This document shows positions 18,891-27,191 of a DNA stretch of 64,000 bases, one piece after another (the stretch's first letter is position 1; the number at the start of each line of letters is the position of its first letter). Position numbers and translations under genes: made by a program. Below the pieces are notes generated by a model that saw nothing but the letters and a program-made list of their open reading frames with translations, made no database searches and was not told the origin of the DNA. The stretch spans positions 3,968,001-4,032,000 of the forward strand of contig NZ_CP151637.1 in the NCBI RefSeq assembly GCF_038397755.1, written 5' to 3'. The stretch comes from Microbacterium sp. LWH7-1.2. Its GTDB lineage: Bacteria; Actinomycetota; Actinomycetes; Actinomycetales; Microbacteriaceae.

Positions 18891-18914
18891 AGATCCGCGG
18901 AATTCCGCGGATCT
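18891..18914. repeat. Perfect 24-bp palindrome at the left end of the island
   Basis: The half AGATCCGCGGAA is followed by its exact complement TTCCGCGGATCT, centred on GAATTC, 37 bases inside attL. The position suggests a binding site for the integrase, the excisionase or a host factor. Confidence 0.6.
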
Positions 18915-18954
18915 GCGGTTGGACGCGGATGCCGGCGTGAGTGGTGGAACGGGG

Positions 18955-18977
18955 ATTCTGCGGACTTTGTGCGGACT
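18955..18977. repeat. Arm-type repeat, left end
   Basis: A 23-base stretch beginning ATTCTGCGGACTTTGTGCGG contains two TGCGGACT words and matches 56248-56270 near attR with one mismatch. Paired short direct repeats at both ends of an element are typical integrase arm-binding sites. Confidence 0.6.
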
Positions 18978-19061
18978 CACTTCACCTCCTGAGAGGTGTG
19001 GAATCTCCGTCGGGCATGTGGCGGTGCCGCGACAGTTGTCCTGCGACCGGGCGCGCCGCAT

Positions 19062-19105
19062 GCGTCCGCCCCCGGAGCGGCGGGAGCAGTTCCGGGGGCG
19101 GACGC
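19062..19105 (-). terminator. Terminator of the orphan binding-protein gene
   Basis: GCGTCCGCCCCCGGA and TCCGGGGGCGGACGC pair over 15 bp around a 14-base loop, 18 bases beyond the stop codon at 19124. Confidence 0.7.
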
Positions 19106-19123
19106 GGGGAGCGGTGCTGGTGT

Positions 19124-20206
19124 TCAGTCCTCGCCGAGTCCCGCTGCCGAGATGGGCTCTTCGCCCTCGGCCTCGAGCTGCTTGTTCAGGAGGGTGAGGT
19201 CGAAGAGTCCCTCGATGGAGCCGTCCTTCTGGGTGCCGGCCTGGATGCCGTTGTCGACGAGTGTCTCGAACGTGTCGGCGTGCGGGTCGACGGAGAACGT
19301 CACGTGCTCGAGTGCCCGGGTGATGACGGCGTCGGCGAGCGGCTTGCCGGTCTCCTTCTCGATGGCGCCGTTGATCACGGCCGGCGCCTCGTCGGGGTTG
19401 TCCGCGATCCAGTTGACGGCCGCCTCGTGGCCCTTCAGCAGGTCGGCCACGACATCCGGGTGCTCGTCGAGGAACTCCTTGCGCACCAGCAGCACCGTCG
19501 TCGGGAAGGCGCCGTCCTCCCAGAGGTCGGCCTCGTCCTGCAGCACGTGCGCGCCGGCGTCGATGACCAGGCGCGACACCCACGGTTCGGGCAGCCAGGC
19601 GCCGTCGAGCTGGCCGTCCTGGAACAGCGTCAGCGTCTGCGCGTTCTCGGTCGGGGTGATCTGCACGTCGCCGCCGCCGGAGGTGTCGGTCTCGAACCCC
19701 TCATCGGCCAGCCACACCCGCGCCGCGACGTCCTGCGTGTTGCCCAGCTGCGGCGTCGCGATCGTGGTGCCCTCCAGGTCGGCCGGGGTGTCGATGCCGT
19801 CGCGGACCACCAGCGCGGCACCGCCGGTGGCCGCACCGGCGATGATGCGGGCGGACTCGCCGCCGGACTGGATGAAGGTGTTGATGGACGGGTTCGGGCC
19901 GATGTAGGTCGCATCGATCGCGCCCGCCGAGAGCGCCTCGATCGCGGCCGGGCCGGCGTTGAAGACCTGGGTGGTGACCTCGACGTCGCCGAGCGCGTCC
20001 GCGAACAGGCCCTCTTCCAGGCCGACCAGCGCCGGCGCGTGGGTGACGTTCGCGAAGTACCCCAGCCGGAGCTCGCCCACCGATGGGCCGGCGTCTGCTG
20101 CGGCGGGGGTCTCGGTGGGCGCTCCGGCGGCGGAGGCACAGCCTGCCATCATGGCGGCGACGAGTCCGAGAGAGGTGATTGCTGTCGCGGTGCGTAGTTT
20201 GTTCAC
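19124..20206 (-). CDS. Sulfonate/nitrate-type (SsuA/NMT1) ABC substrate-binding lipoprotein
   Basis: About 360 residues from the GTG at 20206, which has GAAGG seven bases upstream; the ATG at 20227 would place the ribosome-binding site inside the gene. The signal peptide ends MMAGC (lipobox). The mature part opens LRLGYFANVTHAPALVGLEEGLF, typical of SsuA/TauA/ThiY receptors, and continues with AGAIDATYIGPNPSINTF, IATPQLGNTQDVAARVWL and GQLDGAWLPEPWVSRLV. Ligands in this family are sulfonates, taurine, nitrate or thiamine precursors; the sulfur context favours a sulfonate. No permease or ATPase lies next to it, so it is an orphan receptor. A structured leader precedes it. Confidence 0.85.
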   Translation of the reverse strand: MNKLRTATAITSLGLVAAMMAGCASAAGAPTETPAAADAGPSVGELRLGYFANVTHAPALVGLEEGLFADALGDVEVTTQVFNAGPAAIEALSAGAIDATYIGPNPSINTFIQSGGESARIIAGAATGGAALVVRDGIDTPADLEGTTIATPQLGNTQDVAARVWLADEGFETDTSGGGDVQITPTENAQTLTLFQDGQLDGAWLPEPWVSRLVIDAGAHVLQDEADLWEDGAFPTTVLLVRKEFLDEHPDVVADLLKGHEAAVNWIADNPDEAPAVINGAIEKETGKPLADAVITRALEHVTFSVDPHADTFETLVDNGIQAGTQKDGSIEGLFDLTLLNKQLEAEGEEPISAAGLGED

Positions 20207-20255
20207 GGTGTCGCCTTCGGTCGGCATTACTCGGGTTGGGGGGAATTGCGCCGTC

Positions 20256-20317
20256 GCGCACCATTGGGCAGCGGTTCGCGTCGCCGGGTCAGGACCCTAC
20301 AGGGACCCACCGGCGAC
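20256..20317 (-). promoter_or_regulatory. Structured 5' leader of the orphan binding-protein gene
   Basis: On the minus strand two hairpins follow each other. The first has nested stems GTCGCC/GGCGAC and GGGTC/GACCC (20280-20317) closing on CCCTGTAGGG. The second pairs GCGAACC with GGTGCGC (20256-20279). Together they lie 50-110 bases before the GTG. The layout resembles a riboswitch or attenuator, but I do not recognise a TPP, SAM or guanidine core. Region 20318-20610 beyond it holds no gene I can support. Confidence 0.4.
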
Positions 20318-20610
20318 AGTAGAAGCGTCCATGCCGTCGACCTAGCCGGTCGTCAAACCGAGAAACCGAGCGTCATCATCTGTCACCCGAGTTGCATTCG
20401 GTATTCGGAGGCAGTCGTGGCTCCAGCGCGGTCGATCTTCACGCTGGGCCCGATTCGGACTGGGCGATTCTTGGACCGACGACGGGTGAGGTGCCACGGA
20501 AGCGAGCTGGCGCGGCTCCTCTTGTTCCTATGTGACGTCGCGCGTCGCCCTATCGCGGCGTATTTCGTCGGAACGTTTCACTCGGTCAGCCGCCCGACCA
20601 GCATGACCGT

Positions 20611-21471
20611 ATGGTCACCCCACTCATCTCGGCGACCGAGCTCGCCGATCTCATCCGCGGCGGCACACCGCCGCGCATCCTCGACGTGCGCTGGCGTCTC
20701 GATCGACCCGAGGGTCGGCCCGATTACCTCGACGGGCACCTGCCGGGGGCGGTGTACGTCGACCTGGACCACGAGCTCGCGCGCCGCGGCGATCCGCGGG
20801 AGGGGCGGCATCCGCTGCCGCCGCGCGAGCAGCTGCAGGCCGCCGCGCGGCGGTGGGGAATTCGCGCCGGGGATACGGTCGTCGCATACGACGACGTGCA
20901 CTCGGTCGCGGCCGCCCGCGCCTGGTGGGTGCTGACACGATCCGGAGTCGCCGACGTGCGCGTGCTCGACGGCGGTCTTCGCGGCTGGCTCGCCGAACGA
21001 TTGCCCCTCGAGACCGGCGACGTGCTGCCGCGGCCGCCGGGAGACATCGTGCTCGACGAGATCACCGAGGGCGTGGCCGACATCGACGGCGTCGAGGAAT
21101 GGCCCGACCACGGCCTGCTGCTCGACGTGCGCGCGCCCGAGCGGTATCGCGGCGACAGCGAACCGCTTGACCCGGTCGGCGGGCATATCCCGGGCGCCGT
21201 GAACTTGCCGACGACCGTGCACCTGTCGGCCGGGAAGTTCCGCTCGGCGGACGAGATCCGCGCGGAGTTCGCCGCCGCAGGCGTGCGAGATGGTGTCGCC
21301 GTGGCGGCATATTGCGGCTCGGGCATCGCGGCGACCCACACGGCCCTCGCCGGCGTGATCGCCGGCGTCGATGTGGTGGTCTATCCCGGCTCGTGGAGCC
21401 AATGGTCCCGCTCCCGCGGCCGGCTGGTCGCCGTCGGCCCGGCGCCCTCGCTCGACGTGGTGCCTCTATGA
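20611..21471 (+). CDS. Two-domain sulfurtransferase (rhodanese/SseA type)
   Basis: A 286-residue tandem rhodanese, transferring sulfane sulfur from thiosulfate or 3-mercaptopyruvate. The N-terminal inactive domain has ILDVRWRL, DGHLPGAVYVDLD and DTVVAYDDVHSVAAARAWWVL. The catalytic domain has LLLDVRAPERYRG, GGHIPGAVNLPT and the active-site loop AAYCGSGIAATHTALAG, with the persulfide-forming Cys near residue 231. The CGSGI loop differs from the CGSGVTA of SseA-type and the CRKGVT of classical rhodaneses only slightly. It stands alone between the orphan receptor and a GNAT gene and fits the sulfur theme of the island. Confidence 0.88.
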   Translation: MVTPLISATELADLIRGGTPPRILDVRWRLDRPEGRPDYLDGHLPGAVYVDLDHELARRGDPREGRHPLPPREQLQAAARRWGIRAGDTVVAYDDVHSVAAARAWWVLTRSGVADVRVLDGGLRGWLAERLPLETGDVLPRPPGDIVLDEITEGVADIDGVEEWPDHGLLLDVRAPERYRGDSEPLDPVGGHIPGAVNLPTTVHLSAGKFRSADEIRAEFAAAGVRDGVAVAAYCGSGIAATHTALAGVIAGVDVVVYPGSWSQWSRSRGRLVAVGPAPSLDVVPL

Positions 21472-21659
21472 CCGCCCCGGTCATCGTCGGTGATGGGTCC
21501 GCACCCTAGGGGACCTCGTCACGATGCAGCCGTCCGGTCGCACGCCACCCACCCGTAGACGGCCGTCCGAATCCCGGGGCGCAGCGTCCGTCTGGGCGGG
21601 ACACCGACCAGGACGCGCCTGATCCATCAGTGACCTGCGAGGTACGGCCCCGGCCGGGG

Positions 21660-22424
21660 TCACAGAGGCGCACGTCCGAACGAGAAGACCGTCCGGCGCC
21701 GGAGCGCGAACCCAAGTCGCTCATACGCCCTGATCGCATTCACGTTCGACGCTGCCGCGTGCATCAGGGCTCGGTCGCCGCGCTGCTGGATATGGAAGGC
21801 CACGTCGAGGACGAGCCGAGATGCCAGACCCTGGCGCCGATAAGCACTGTCGGTCGAGACGGCACTGATCTCGGTCCAGCCTTCCGGGTGCAGTCGCTCG
21901 CCGGCCATCGCGACCAAGCGACCCTCCCGGCGGATGCCGACATACCGGCCCAGCTCATGGGTGCGGGGCCGGAAGGGGCCCGGCTGGTTCCGTTCGACGA
22001 TGGCCAGCATGTCGGCGACGTCGTCCGGCCCCAGGACGACGGCCTCGGCATCCGGACGCGGACGCAGCGCGTCGGTCTCGACGAGCTGCACCCCCTCGCC
22101 GCCGCCCAGGTCCTCCCAGCCGGCCGGGAACGGGCGTTCGGCGGCGGATAGTCCGACGGGCGCACCAGGACCGACGAGATCGCGCAGTGCGTCCCAGACA
22201 TCGGGGTCGGACCACGTGCGCACTGCCACGAACGGTGCGACGTCCTCGGGGTACCGCCGGACCAGATCGTTCCCCTCCGCGAAGCCGGCGTGCGGGCCGG
22301 TCAGTGAATGCCACGCGGGGTTGTCGAGCACCGTGGCGTCCGCGTGCGGGGCGAGGGCGCCCCCCGGCTTGTCACCGGCGGAAGCTGTCGCGCCGTCGGT
22401 GGAGGCGAGGACTGTGTCTGACAT
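21660..22424 (-). CDS. GNAT family N-acetyltransferase
   Basis: A 254-residue protein whose C-terminal half is a GNAT domain: ADMLAIVERNQPGPFRPRTHELGRYVGIRREGRLVAMAGERLHPEGWTEISAV, then the acetyl-CoA loop TDSAYRRQGLASRLVLDVAFHI (the RRQGLA motif) and HAAASNVNAIRAYERLGFALRRR. The N-terminal half is a variable ligand domain, as in the FR47-like group. The acceptor is unknown. In S-modified-cysteine salvage an acetyltransferase blocks the amino group, and this or the gene at 31347 could play that role. It is divergent from the M20 amidohydrolase at 22638. Confidence 0.8.
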   Translation of the reverse strand: MSDTVLASTDGATASAGDKPGGALAPHADATVLDNPAWHSLTGPHAGFAEGNDLVRRYPEDVAPFVAVRTWSDPDVWDALRDLVGPGAPVGLSAAERPFPAGWEDLGGGEGVQLVETDALRPRPDAEAVVLGPDDVADMLAIVERNQPGPFRPRTHELGRYVGIRREGRLVAMAGERLHPEGWTEISAVSTDSAYRRQGLASRLVLDVAFHIQQRGDRALMHAAASNVNAIRAYERLGFALRRRTVFSFGRAPL

Positions 22425-22637
22425 GCGTCAAGCGTGCGCGACCGGCGCCGACGTCGCCAAATGCCGGCGTCATCGCACGCAACGGGCACGAGCATCGTTG
22501 GGCACCGCGCCATCTATGACGCCGCGCGACCCCGCCGATGGAGGCATTCAGGGGACGCGGTCTATGGTCAGGCACGGCGGAATCGCAGCAGTGGCAGCGA
22601 AGTCGCCCGAACGAGCCCCGTAACCGAGGAGACTCCC

Positions 22638-23960
22638 GTGCCCAGCCAGTTGGAAGACGAGGCGCTGCAGTTCGTCCGCGACCTCATCCGCATCGAGACG
22701 GTGAACACCGGGGTGGCGGCCACCATCGGCGACGGCGAGACACGCGCCGCCATCTGGGTGCAGGAGCGTCTCGCCGAGGTGGGCATCGCGTCGGAGCTCG
22801 TCGAGTCGCGTCCCGGACGGGGGTCGCTCATCGCTCGCATCCCAGGAACTGATCCGGATGCCGGAGCCCTGTTGGTTCACGCGCACCTCGACGTCGTGCC
22901 GGTCGAGGAGAAGGACTGGACTCACCCGCCCTTCGGCGCCGACATCGAGGACGGCTACCTCTACGGCCGCGGCGCCGTCGACATGAAAAACTACGCGGGC
23001 ACGATCCTGGCCGTGGCGCGTCACTTCGCGCGCGAAGGGATCGTGCCGCGGCGGGACCTGGTGTTGGCATTCCTCGCAGACGAGGAGAGCGGCGGGGTGT
23101 GGGGCGCCGGGTGGCTCGTCGAGAACCGCCCCGAGCTGTTCGCCGGCGTCACCGAGGCGCTGAGCGAGGTGGGCGGGTTCTCCGTGCCGCTGTACGCCGA
23201 CCCCGCCGACGAACGCCGCGCGTACCTGGTGGCCACGAGCGAGAAGGGTGTCGCATGGTCGACGCTGCGCGCCCGCGGCCACGCCGCCCACGGCTCCCGC
23301 CCCACCGACGACAATAGTGTGGTCCGACTCGCCCGGGCCGTGGCGGCCGTCGGCGAGCACCGGTTCCCGGTCGTGCGCACGCCCGCGCTGCAGCGCTTCC
23401 TCGACGTCTTCGGAGCGGCCCGTGGGCTCGCGTTCACCGACGAGTCGCTCGCTGACGACCTCGAGAGCCTCGGGTTCGTGTCGTCACTCGTCGGCGCGAC
23501 GACGCGCAACACCGCGACCCCGACGGTGCTCGACGCCGGCGACAAGACGAACATCATCCCGGCGGAGGCGTCGGCGCGCCTCGACATCCGCATCCTTCCC
23601 AAACAAGACGACGCCCTCCGTGACGGGCTGCGGGAGCTCGTGGGCGACGACATCGACATCCGGGAGGGCCGCTGGTGGTCGGCGACCGAGGCGCCCGTCG
23701 ATGCGCCGATCATTGACGTGCTGCAGGACGCGATCTCCATCGAGGACCCTGATGGCGTGGTGGTGCCCTACCTGCTGCCGGCGAGCACCGACAACAAGCA
23801 CTTCGCGAAGCTCGGCATCCATGGCTACGGGTTCGTGCCGCTGCACGTGCCTCGAGACTTCGACGTGTTCGCCCAGTTCCACGCCGCCGACGAGCGGATC
23901 CCCGTCGACGCGCTGCACTTCTCGGCGCGCGTCACCCAACGGATTCTTCGCACCGCCTAG
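22638..23960 (+). CDS. M20/M25/M40 family metallo-hydrolase
   Basis: A di-zinc aminoacylase/peptidase of 440 residues from the GTG at 22638, with CGAGGAG six bases upstream; the open frame further left shows no similarity. Metal-ligand motifs in order: LLVHAHLDVVPVEEKDW (His-Asp), GRGAVDMKNYAG (Asp), FLADEESGG (catalytic and metal Glu), and a C-terminal STDNKHF with the last His ligand. The dimerisation domain carries RARGHAAHGSRPTDDN. Possible roles are deacetylation of N-acetyl-cysteine derivatives or dipeptide cleavage; the neighbouring acetyltransferases and monooxygenases favour the former. Confidence 0.88.
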   Translation: MPSQLEDEALQFVRDLIRIETVNTGVAATIGDGETRAAIWVQERLAEVGIASELVESRPGRGSLIARIPGTDPDAGALLVHAHLDVVPVEEKDWTHPPFGADIEDGYLYGRGAVDMKNYAGTILAVARHFAREGIVPRRDLVLAFLADEESGGVWGAGWLVENRPELFAGVTEALSEVGGFSVPLYADPADERRAYLVATSEKGVAWSTLRARGHAAHGSRPTDDNSVVRLARAVAAVGEHRFPVVRTPALQRFLDVFGAARGLAFTDESLADDLESLGFVSSLVGATTRNTATPTVLDAGDKTNIIPAEASARLDIRILPKQDDALRDGLRELVGDDIDIREGRWWSATEAPVDAPIIDVLQDAISIEDPDGVVVPYLLPASTDNKHFAKLGIHGYGFVPLHVPRDFDVFAQFHAADERIPVDALHFSARVTQRILRTA

Positions 23961-23963
23961 AAC

Positions 23964-24010
23964 GACGGATGCTTCGGCCCTTCCGTGCGGCGAGGGCCGA
24001 AGCATCCGTC
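23964..24010. terminator. Bidirectional terminator between M20 hydrolase and rhodanese
   Basis: GACGGATGCTTCGGCCCT and AGGGCCGAAGCATCCGTC pair over 18 bp around an 11-base loop, between two convergent genes. Confidence 0.8.
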
Positions 24011-24028
24011 ATTCCGGCGTCGCGATGG

Positions 24029-24421
24029 TCACTCGGCGCCCGGGGCCTCCGCGGTCGGGCCGCCAGACTCCTTCCACGCGGGGAAGCCGCCGTCGACATG
24101 CGCGACGTTCGTGAAGCCCTTCGCGCGGAGCTGCTCGGCGACGGGGCCGGAGCCATTGATCGTGCCGCACACGATGACGATGTCCTGGTCCCAGTCCGTG
24201 ATCTCGGCGAACTTCTCCGGCGAGTCGATGAGGAACTGCGCGTCGAGGTTGTTGCGGTCGCCGCGGATGGAGCCGGGGATCACGCCGTCGCGCGCCCGGC
24301 CGGCGTCGCTGCGAACATCGACGACGAGCGCTCCCGCCGCGGCGCGTCCGGCGGCCTCTTCGGCGGTGATGAGCGGTGCGTCGAACGTGGGCTCGGCCGC
24401 GGTGTCGGTGGTGTCGGTCAT
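24029..24421 (-). CDS. Single-domain rhodanese-like protein
   Basis: 130 residues forming one rhodanese domain: ITAEEAAGRAAAGALVVDVRSDAGRARDGVIPGSIRGDRNNL, then the active-site strand and loop DIVIVCGTINGSGPVAEQLRAKGF and VAHVDGGFPAWKESGG. The loop keeps the catalytic cysteine (near residue 85) but reads CGTING rather than the usual CxxGxR, so sulfur-transfer specificity may differ. No signal peptide. Two GTCATACG boxes (24516-24550) precede it, matching sites ahead of the monooxygenase operons, so it is probably co-regulated with them. Confidence 0.82.
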   Translation of the reverse strand: MTDTTDTAAEPTFDAPLITAEEAAGRAAAGALVVDVRSDAGRARDGVIPGSIRGDRNNLDAQFLIDSPEKFAEITDWDQDIVIVCGTINGSGPVAEQLRAKGFTNVAHVDGGFPAWKESGGPTAEAPGAE

Positions 24422-24515
24422 GGCGGGTGATCCTTTCGGACGGACGGATGTCGGGACGGACGGATGCCGCTCCTCGGCGTCACGCTAAGGGCTCACCGCT
24501 GGCGACGGCGCACGG

Positions 24516-24550
24516 CGTTGTCATACGGCGCCACGATCCGTCATACGCGG
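24516..24550. promoter_or_regulatory. Paired GTCATACG boxes, 20 bp apart
   Basis: CGTTGTCATACGGCG (24516-24530) and ATCCGTCATACGCGG (24536-24550) place their TCAT at 24521 and 24541, exactly two helical turns apart. The first differs by two bases from the box at 47994-48008. Confidence 0.5.
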
Positions 24551-24613
24551 ATCCGGGATCGTACGGTACCCGCCGGTTCGACGTGATGAGGAGAAGGGAA
24601 TGCGATCGGCGGG

Positions 24614-25927
24614 TCAGGCCGCGAGCTCCGCGCGCTCGCCCAGCGCGGGGAGCCCGAGGTTCTCGCGCAGCGTCGATCCCACGTACTCGGTGGGGTAGAC
24701 GCCGCGCTCCTGCAACTCTGGGATGAGCCCGTCGACGATGTCGTCGAGCCCTTCGGGCACGAGGTACGGCGAGACGTTGAACCCGTCGACCGCCCCCGCG
24801 TCTACGTACTGCACGATGCGATCGGCGATCAACGAATAGCCGCCGACGAAGGTGCGCAGCGACGACCGCTTGATGACGAAGTCGCGGATCGAGAGGCCCT
24901 CGGCGGCCGCGCTCTCGCGCCACTCGCGCGCCGTCTCGAGCGCGCGACGGCCCTGGAAGAGCGACCCGCGTTGGCCGTCGACCTCATCGACCACCGGGTC
25001 GATGTCGGGAAGCGGCCCGTCGGCGTCGTACTCCGACAGGTCGCGGCCCCAGATCGGCTCGAGGAATCGGATCGCGGTCTGCGGCGACACCTGCGCGCGC
25101 GTGACCCAATCGGCCTTCTCGCGGGCCTCGCTGTCGGTGGCGGCGAGGATGAACTGAGCCCCCGGGAAGAACTTGAGCTCGCCCACAGCACGCCCATGGG
25201 CGGGAAGGCGACGGCGTAGGTCGGCCGCGAACGAGATCGCGTCCTCCAGGCCCGGGTGCGCTGAGAAGATGACGTCGGCACTGGATGCCGCGAACTCTCG
25301 GCCCTCGTCGGAGTCCCCTGCCTGGAACAGCACCGGCCGTCCCTGCGCGCTCGGCGGCAGCGGCGCCGGTCCTTGGAACGAGACCAGCTGATCGGCGACT
25401 GACACCGGCGTACCGACCCCGTCGGCGCCGGCGTCCCACAGCCGCTGCGCGGCGGCGACGAACTGGGCCGCCCGGCGGTAGCGGTCGGCGTGCTCCAGGT
25501 ACCCGCCGCGGCGGAAGTTCGCGCCGGTCCACGCGTTGTCGGTCGTGACGATGTTCCACCCGGCGCGGCCCTCGCTCAACAGATCGAGCGAGTTCAAGCG
25601 CTTCGCCAGGTCGTACGGGTCGTTGTAGGTCGTGTTCTGCGTCGCGACGAGGCCGATGCGCTCAGTGACGGCCGCCAGCGCCGCGAGCTGCGTCTGCGCG
25701 TCGGGACGACCGGCGATGTCGAGGTCGTGGATGCGGCCGAAGTGCTCGCGCAGACGCAGACCCTCGCCGAGGAAGAAGGCTGAGAACAGGCCGCGCTCCG
25801 CGGTCTGCGCGATGCGGCGGAAAGACTCGAAGTCGTACTGCGAGCCGCTGCGGTCGCTCGACCAGATGGTGCCGAAGTTGACCCCCTGGAAGAACACACC
25901 GAACTGGATACGGCGGGACGTGCTCAT
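24614..25927 (-). CDS. LLM class flavin-dependent monooxygenase (NtaA/SnaA/DszA family)
   Basis: A 437-residue bacterial-luciferase-like monooxygenase using FMNH2 from a separate reductase. NtaA-branch motifs: GVFFQGVNFGTIWSSDRSGS at the start, FFLGEGLRLREHFGRIHDLDIAGRPD, TERIGLVATQNTTYNDPYDLAKRL, LSEGRAGWNIVTTDN and NFRRGGYLEHADRYRRAAQFV, then SPQTAIRFLEPIWGRDLSEYD. Family members cleave C-S or C-N bonds of sulfonates, sulfones, nitrilotriacetate or S-alkyl-cysteines. Its start overlaps the stop of the gene at 25924 by ATGA, so the two are translationally coupled. Last gene of its operon. Confidence 0.88.
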   Translation of the reverse strand: MSTSRRIQFGVFFQGVNFGTIWSSDRSGSQYDFESFRRIAQTAERGLFSAFFLGEGLRLREHFGRIHDLDIAGRPDAQTQLAALAAVTERIGLVATQNTTYNDPYDLAKRLNSLDLLSEGRAGWNIVTTDNAWTGANFRRGGYLEHADRYRRAAQFVAAAQRLWDAGADGVGTPVSVADQLVSFQGPAPLPPSAQGRPVLFQAGDSDEGREFAASSADVIFSAHPGLEDAISFAADLRRRLPAHGRAVGELKFFPGAQFILAATDSEAREKADWVTRAQVSPQTAIRFLEPIWGRDLSEYDADGPLPDIDPVVDEVDGQRGSLFQGRRALETAREWRESAAAEGLSIRDFVIKRSSLRTFVGGYSLIADRIVQYVDAGAVDGFNVSPYLVPEGLDDIVDGLIPELQERGVYPTEYVGSTLRENLGLPALGERAELAA

Positions 25928-26985
25928 GCGAACTCCTTCACGGCGGTGGTGGCGTAGCGGCTCACGCTGCCTTCGAGGCCGAGGGCATCGCGTAGGGCCT
26001 CGCCCGCCCGCGGCGAACGGAAGCCGATCCGCTTTCGCAGCGCCGGCAGCACTGCGCGCCCAACCTCTTCGAGATCGACGTCAAGCTCTGCGACGTGCAG
26101 ACGTACACCGTCGACGGATGCTGCCAGCCCGGCGATCAGGGCGACCAGACCGTCCGCGTCGCCCGCGTAGCGGAGGCGCCCGGCGTCCGTCCAGCCGCCG
26201 ATGGCGTCGAGCCGCCGAGCCGCGGACACGCCGCGCGCGTCAAGCACCACCTCGACCTCCGCCCACACGAGCGGCGCATCCGCGGCACGCGCCCGGGATG
26301 CAGCATCCGTGATCTCCGCCAGGTCGGCACCCGTGACCAGCACGACGTCCGCACCCGCCGTGCCGGCCGGCGCCACCACGACCAGCTGCCCCTGCGGGGG
26401 CCGGGGCGTGATGAGCGGACCCTTCACCGAGAAGCTCTCGCCCTCGAAGTCGACGTAGTGGAGCTTGTCGGCGTCGAGGTAGCGGCCGCTCGCTGCGTCC
26501 TGGATGACAGCGTCGTCCTCCCACGAGTCCCACAGCCGTCGAGCGACCTCGATCACGTCGTCGCGCTCGCTGCGGAGATCGTCGTCCGAGAGCGCCCCAC
26601 GACCGTAGGCGGCGGCCTCGCGCGCGGTCCCGGAGGCCGCGGCGATCCAGCCCGCGCGCCCGTTCGAGGCCCAGTCGAGGCTCGCAAGCTGCGTCGCGAC
26701 GTGGAACGGCTCGCTGAAGACGACGTGCGCGACCGGCACGAGCCCGATGGCCGACGTGAGCGGAGCGAGGAACGCGGCGCGCTGCACGGCATCGAGCCGC
26801 GCGACCGCATCGGCGACCGGCAGCGGCGAGTCGTCGAGCGTCACGGCGGTGAAGCCGAAGCGCTCGGCGGTCGCGCCGCGGGTGGCGAGGCGCCGCGGGG
26901 AGAGGGCGGCGGAAACAGGCGAAGCCGCCGGGTGGGCGCCGTCGGCGTCCAGCTCGAGGGCGACCGCGAACGGGGTGTCGGACAT
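25924..26985 (-). CDS. Shortened LLM-family protein, partner of the downstream NtaA-type enzyme
   Basis: 353 residues from the ATG at 26985; TAGCTT seven bases before it suggests leaderless transcription. Luciferase-like features remain: AFLAPLTSAIGLVPVAHVVFSEPFHVATQLASLDWASNGRAGWI, VIEVARRLWDSWEDDAVIQD and FEGESFSVKGPLITPRPPQGQLVV. It is about 85 residues shorter than the neighbour, mainly through lost loops in the C-terminal half. It may be a specialised monooxygenase or a structural partner. The pair is repeated in paralogous form at 44732-47316, in the same order and with the same overlap. A divergent promoter region separates it from the amino-acid transporter. Confidence 0.75.
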   Translation of the reverse strand: MSDTPFAVALELDADGAHPAASPVSAALSPRRLATRGATAERFGFTAVTLDDSPLPVADAVARLDAVQRAAFLAPLTSAIGLVPVAHVVFSEPFHVATQLASLDWASNGRAGWIAAASGTAREAAAYGRGALSDDDLRSERDDVIEVARRLWDSWEDDAVIQDAASGRYLDADKLHYVDFEGESFSVKGPLITPRPPQGQLVVVAPAGTAGADVVLVTGADLAEITDAASRARAADAPLVWAEVEVVLDARGVSAARRLDAIGGWTDAGRLRYAGDADGLVALIAGLAASVDGVRLHVAELDVDLEEVGRAVLPALRKRIGFRSPRAGEALRDALGLEGSVSRYATTAVKEFA

Positions 26986-27041
26986 GCGAGCCAAGCTAGG
27001 TCCCCGCCGGCGCACGGGGGCCTGCGTGCGTCGGCGGATTC

Positions 27042-27072
27042 CGCCGTGTGACGTTGCGTGTCAGATCGTCAC
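27042..27072. promoter_or_regulatory. GTCAC-type boxes between divergent monooxygenase and transporter operons
   Basis: The reverse complement of 27042-27056 reads CAACGTCACACGGCG, close to the boxes at 24516, 42804 and 47994. A second GTCAC lies at 27068-27072 on the + strand. The region controls both the LLM pair and the ABC operon. Confidence 0.4.
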
Positions 27073-27191
27073 AATCCGTGTCGTTCGACGGCGCCCTCGG
27101 CTCGGCGATCAGGCCTTCACCGGCCTACCGTCCTCGTACCGGCGCACCTCCCGCAGCCTGAACCTCCGCGCCGCCGACCGAGGAGCACCTC

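Noticed and set aside
20206..20320. TPP, SAM or guanidine riboswitch
   Set aside because: The conserved core words of these classes that I know were not found, so only an unidentified structured leader is reported.
22463..22480. A further GTCAT box (CCGGCGTCATCGCACG) between GNAT and M20 genes
   Set aside because: Only a partial match and no phased second copy, so it was left out of the proposed regulon.
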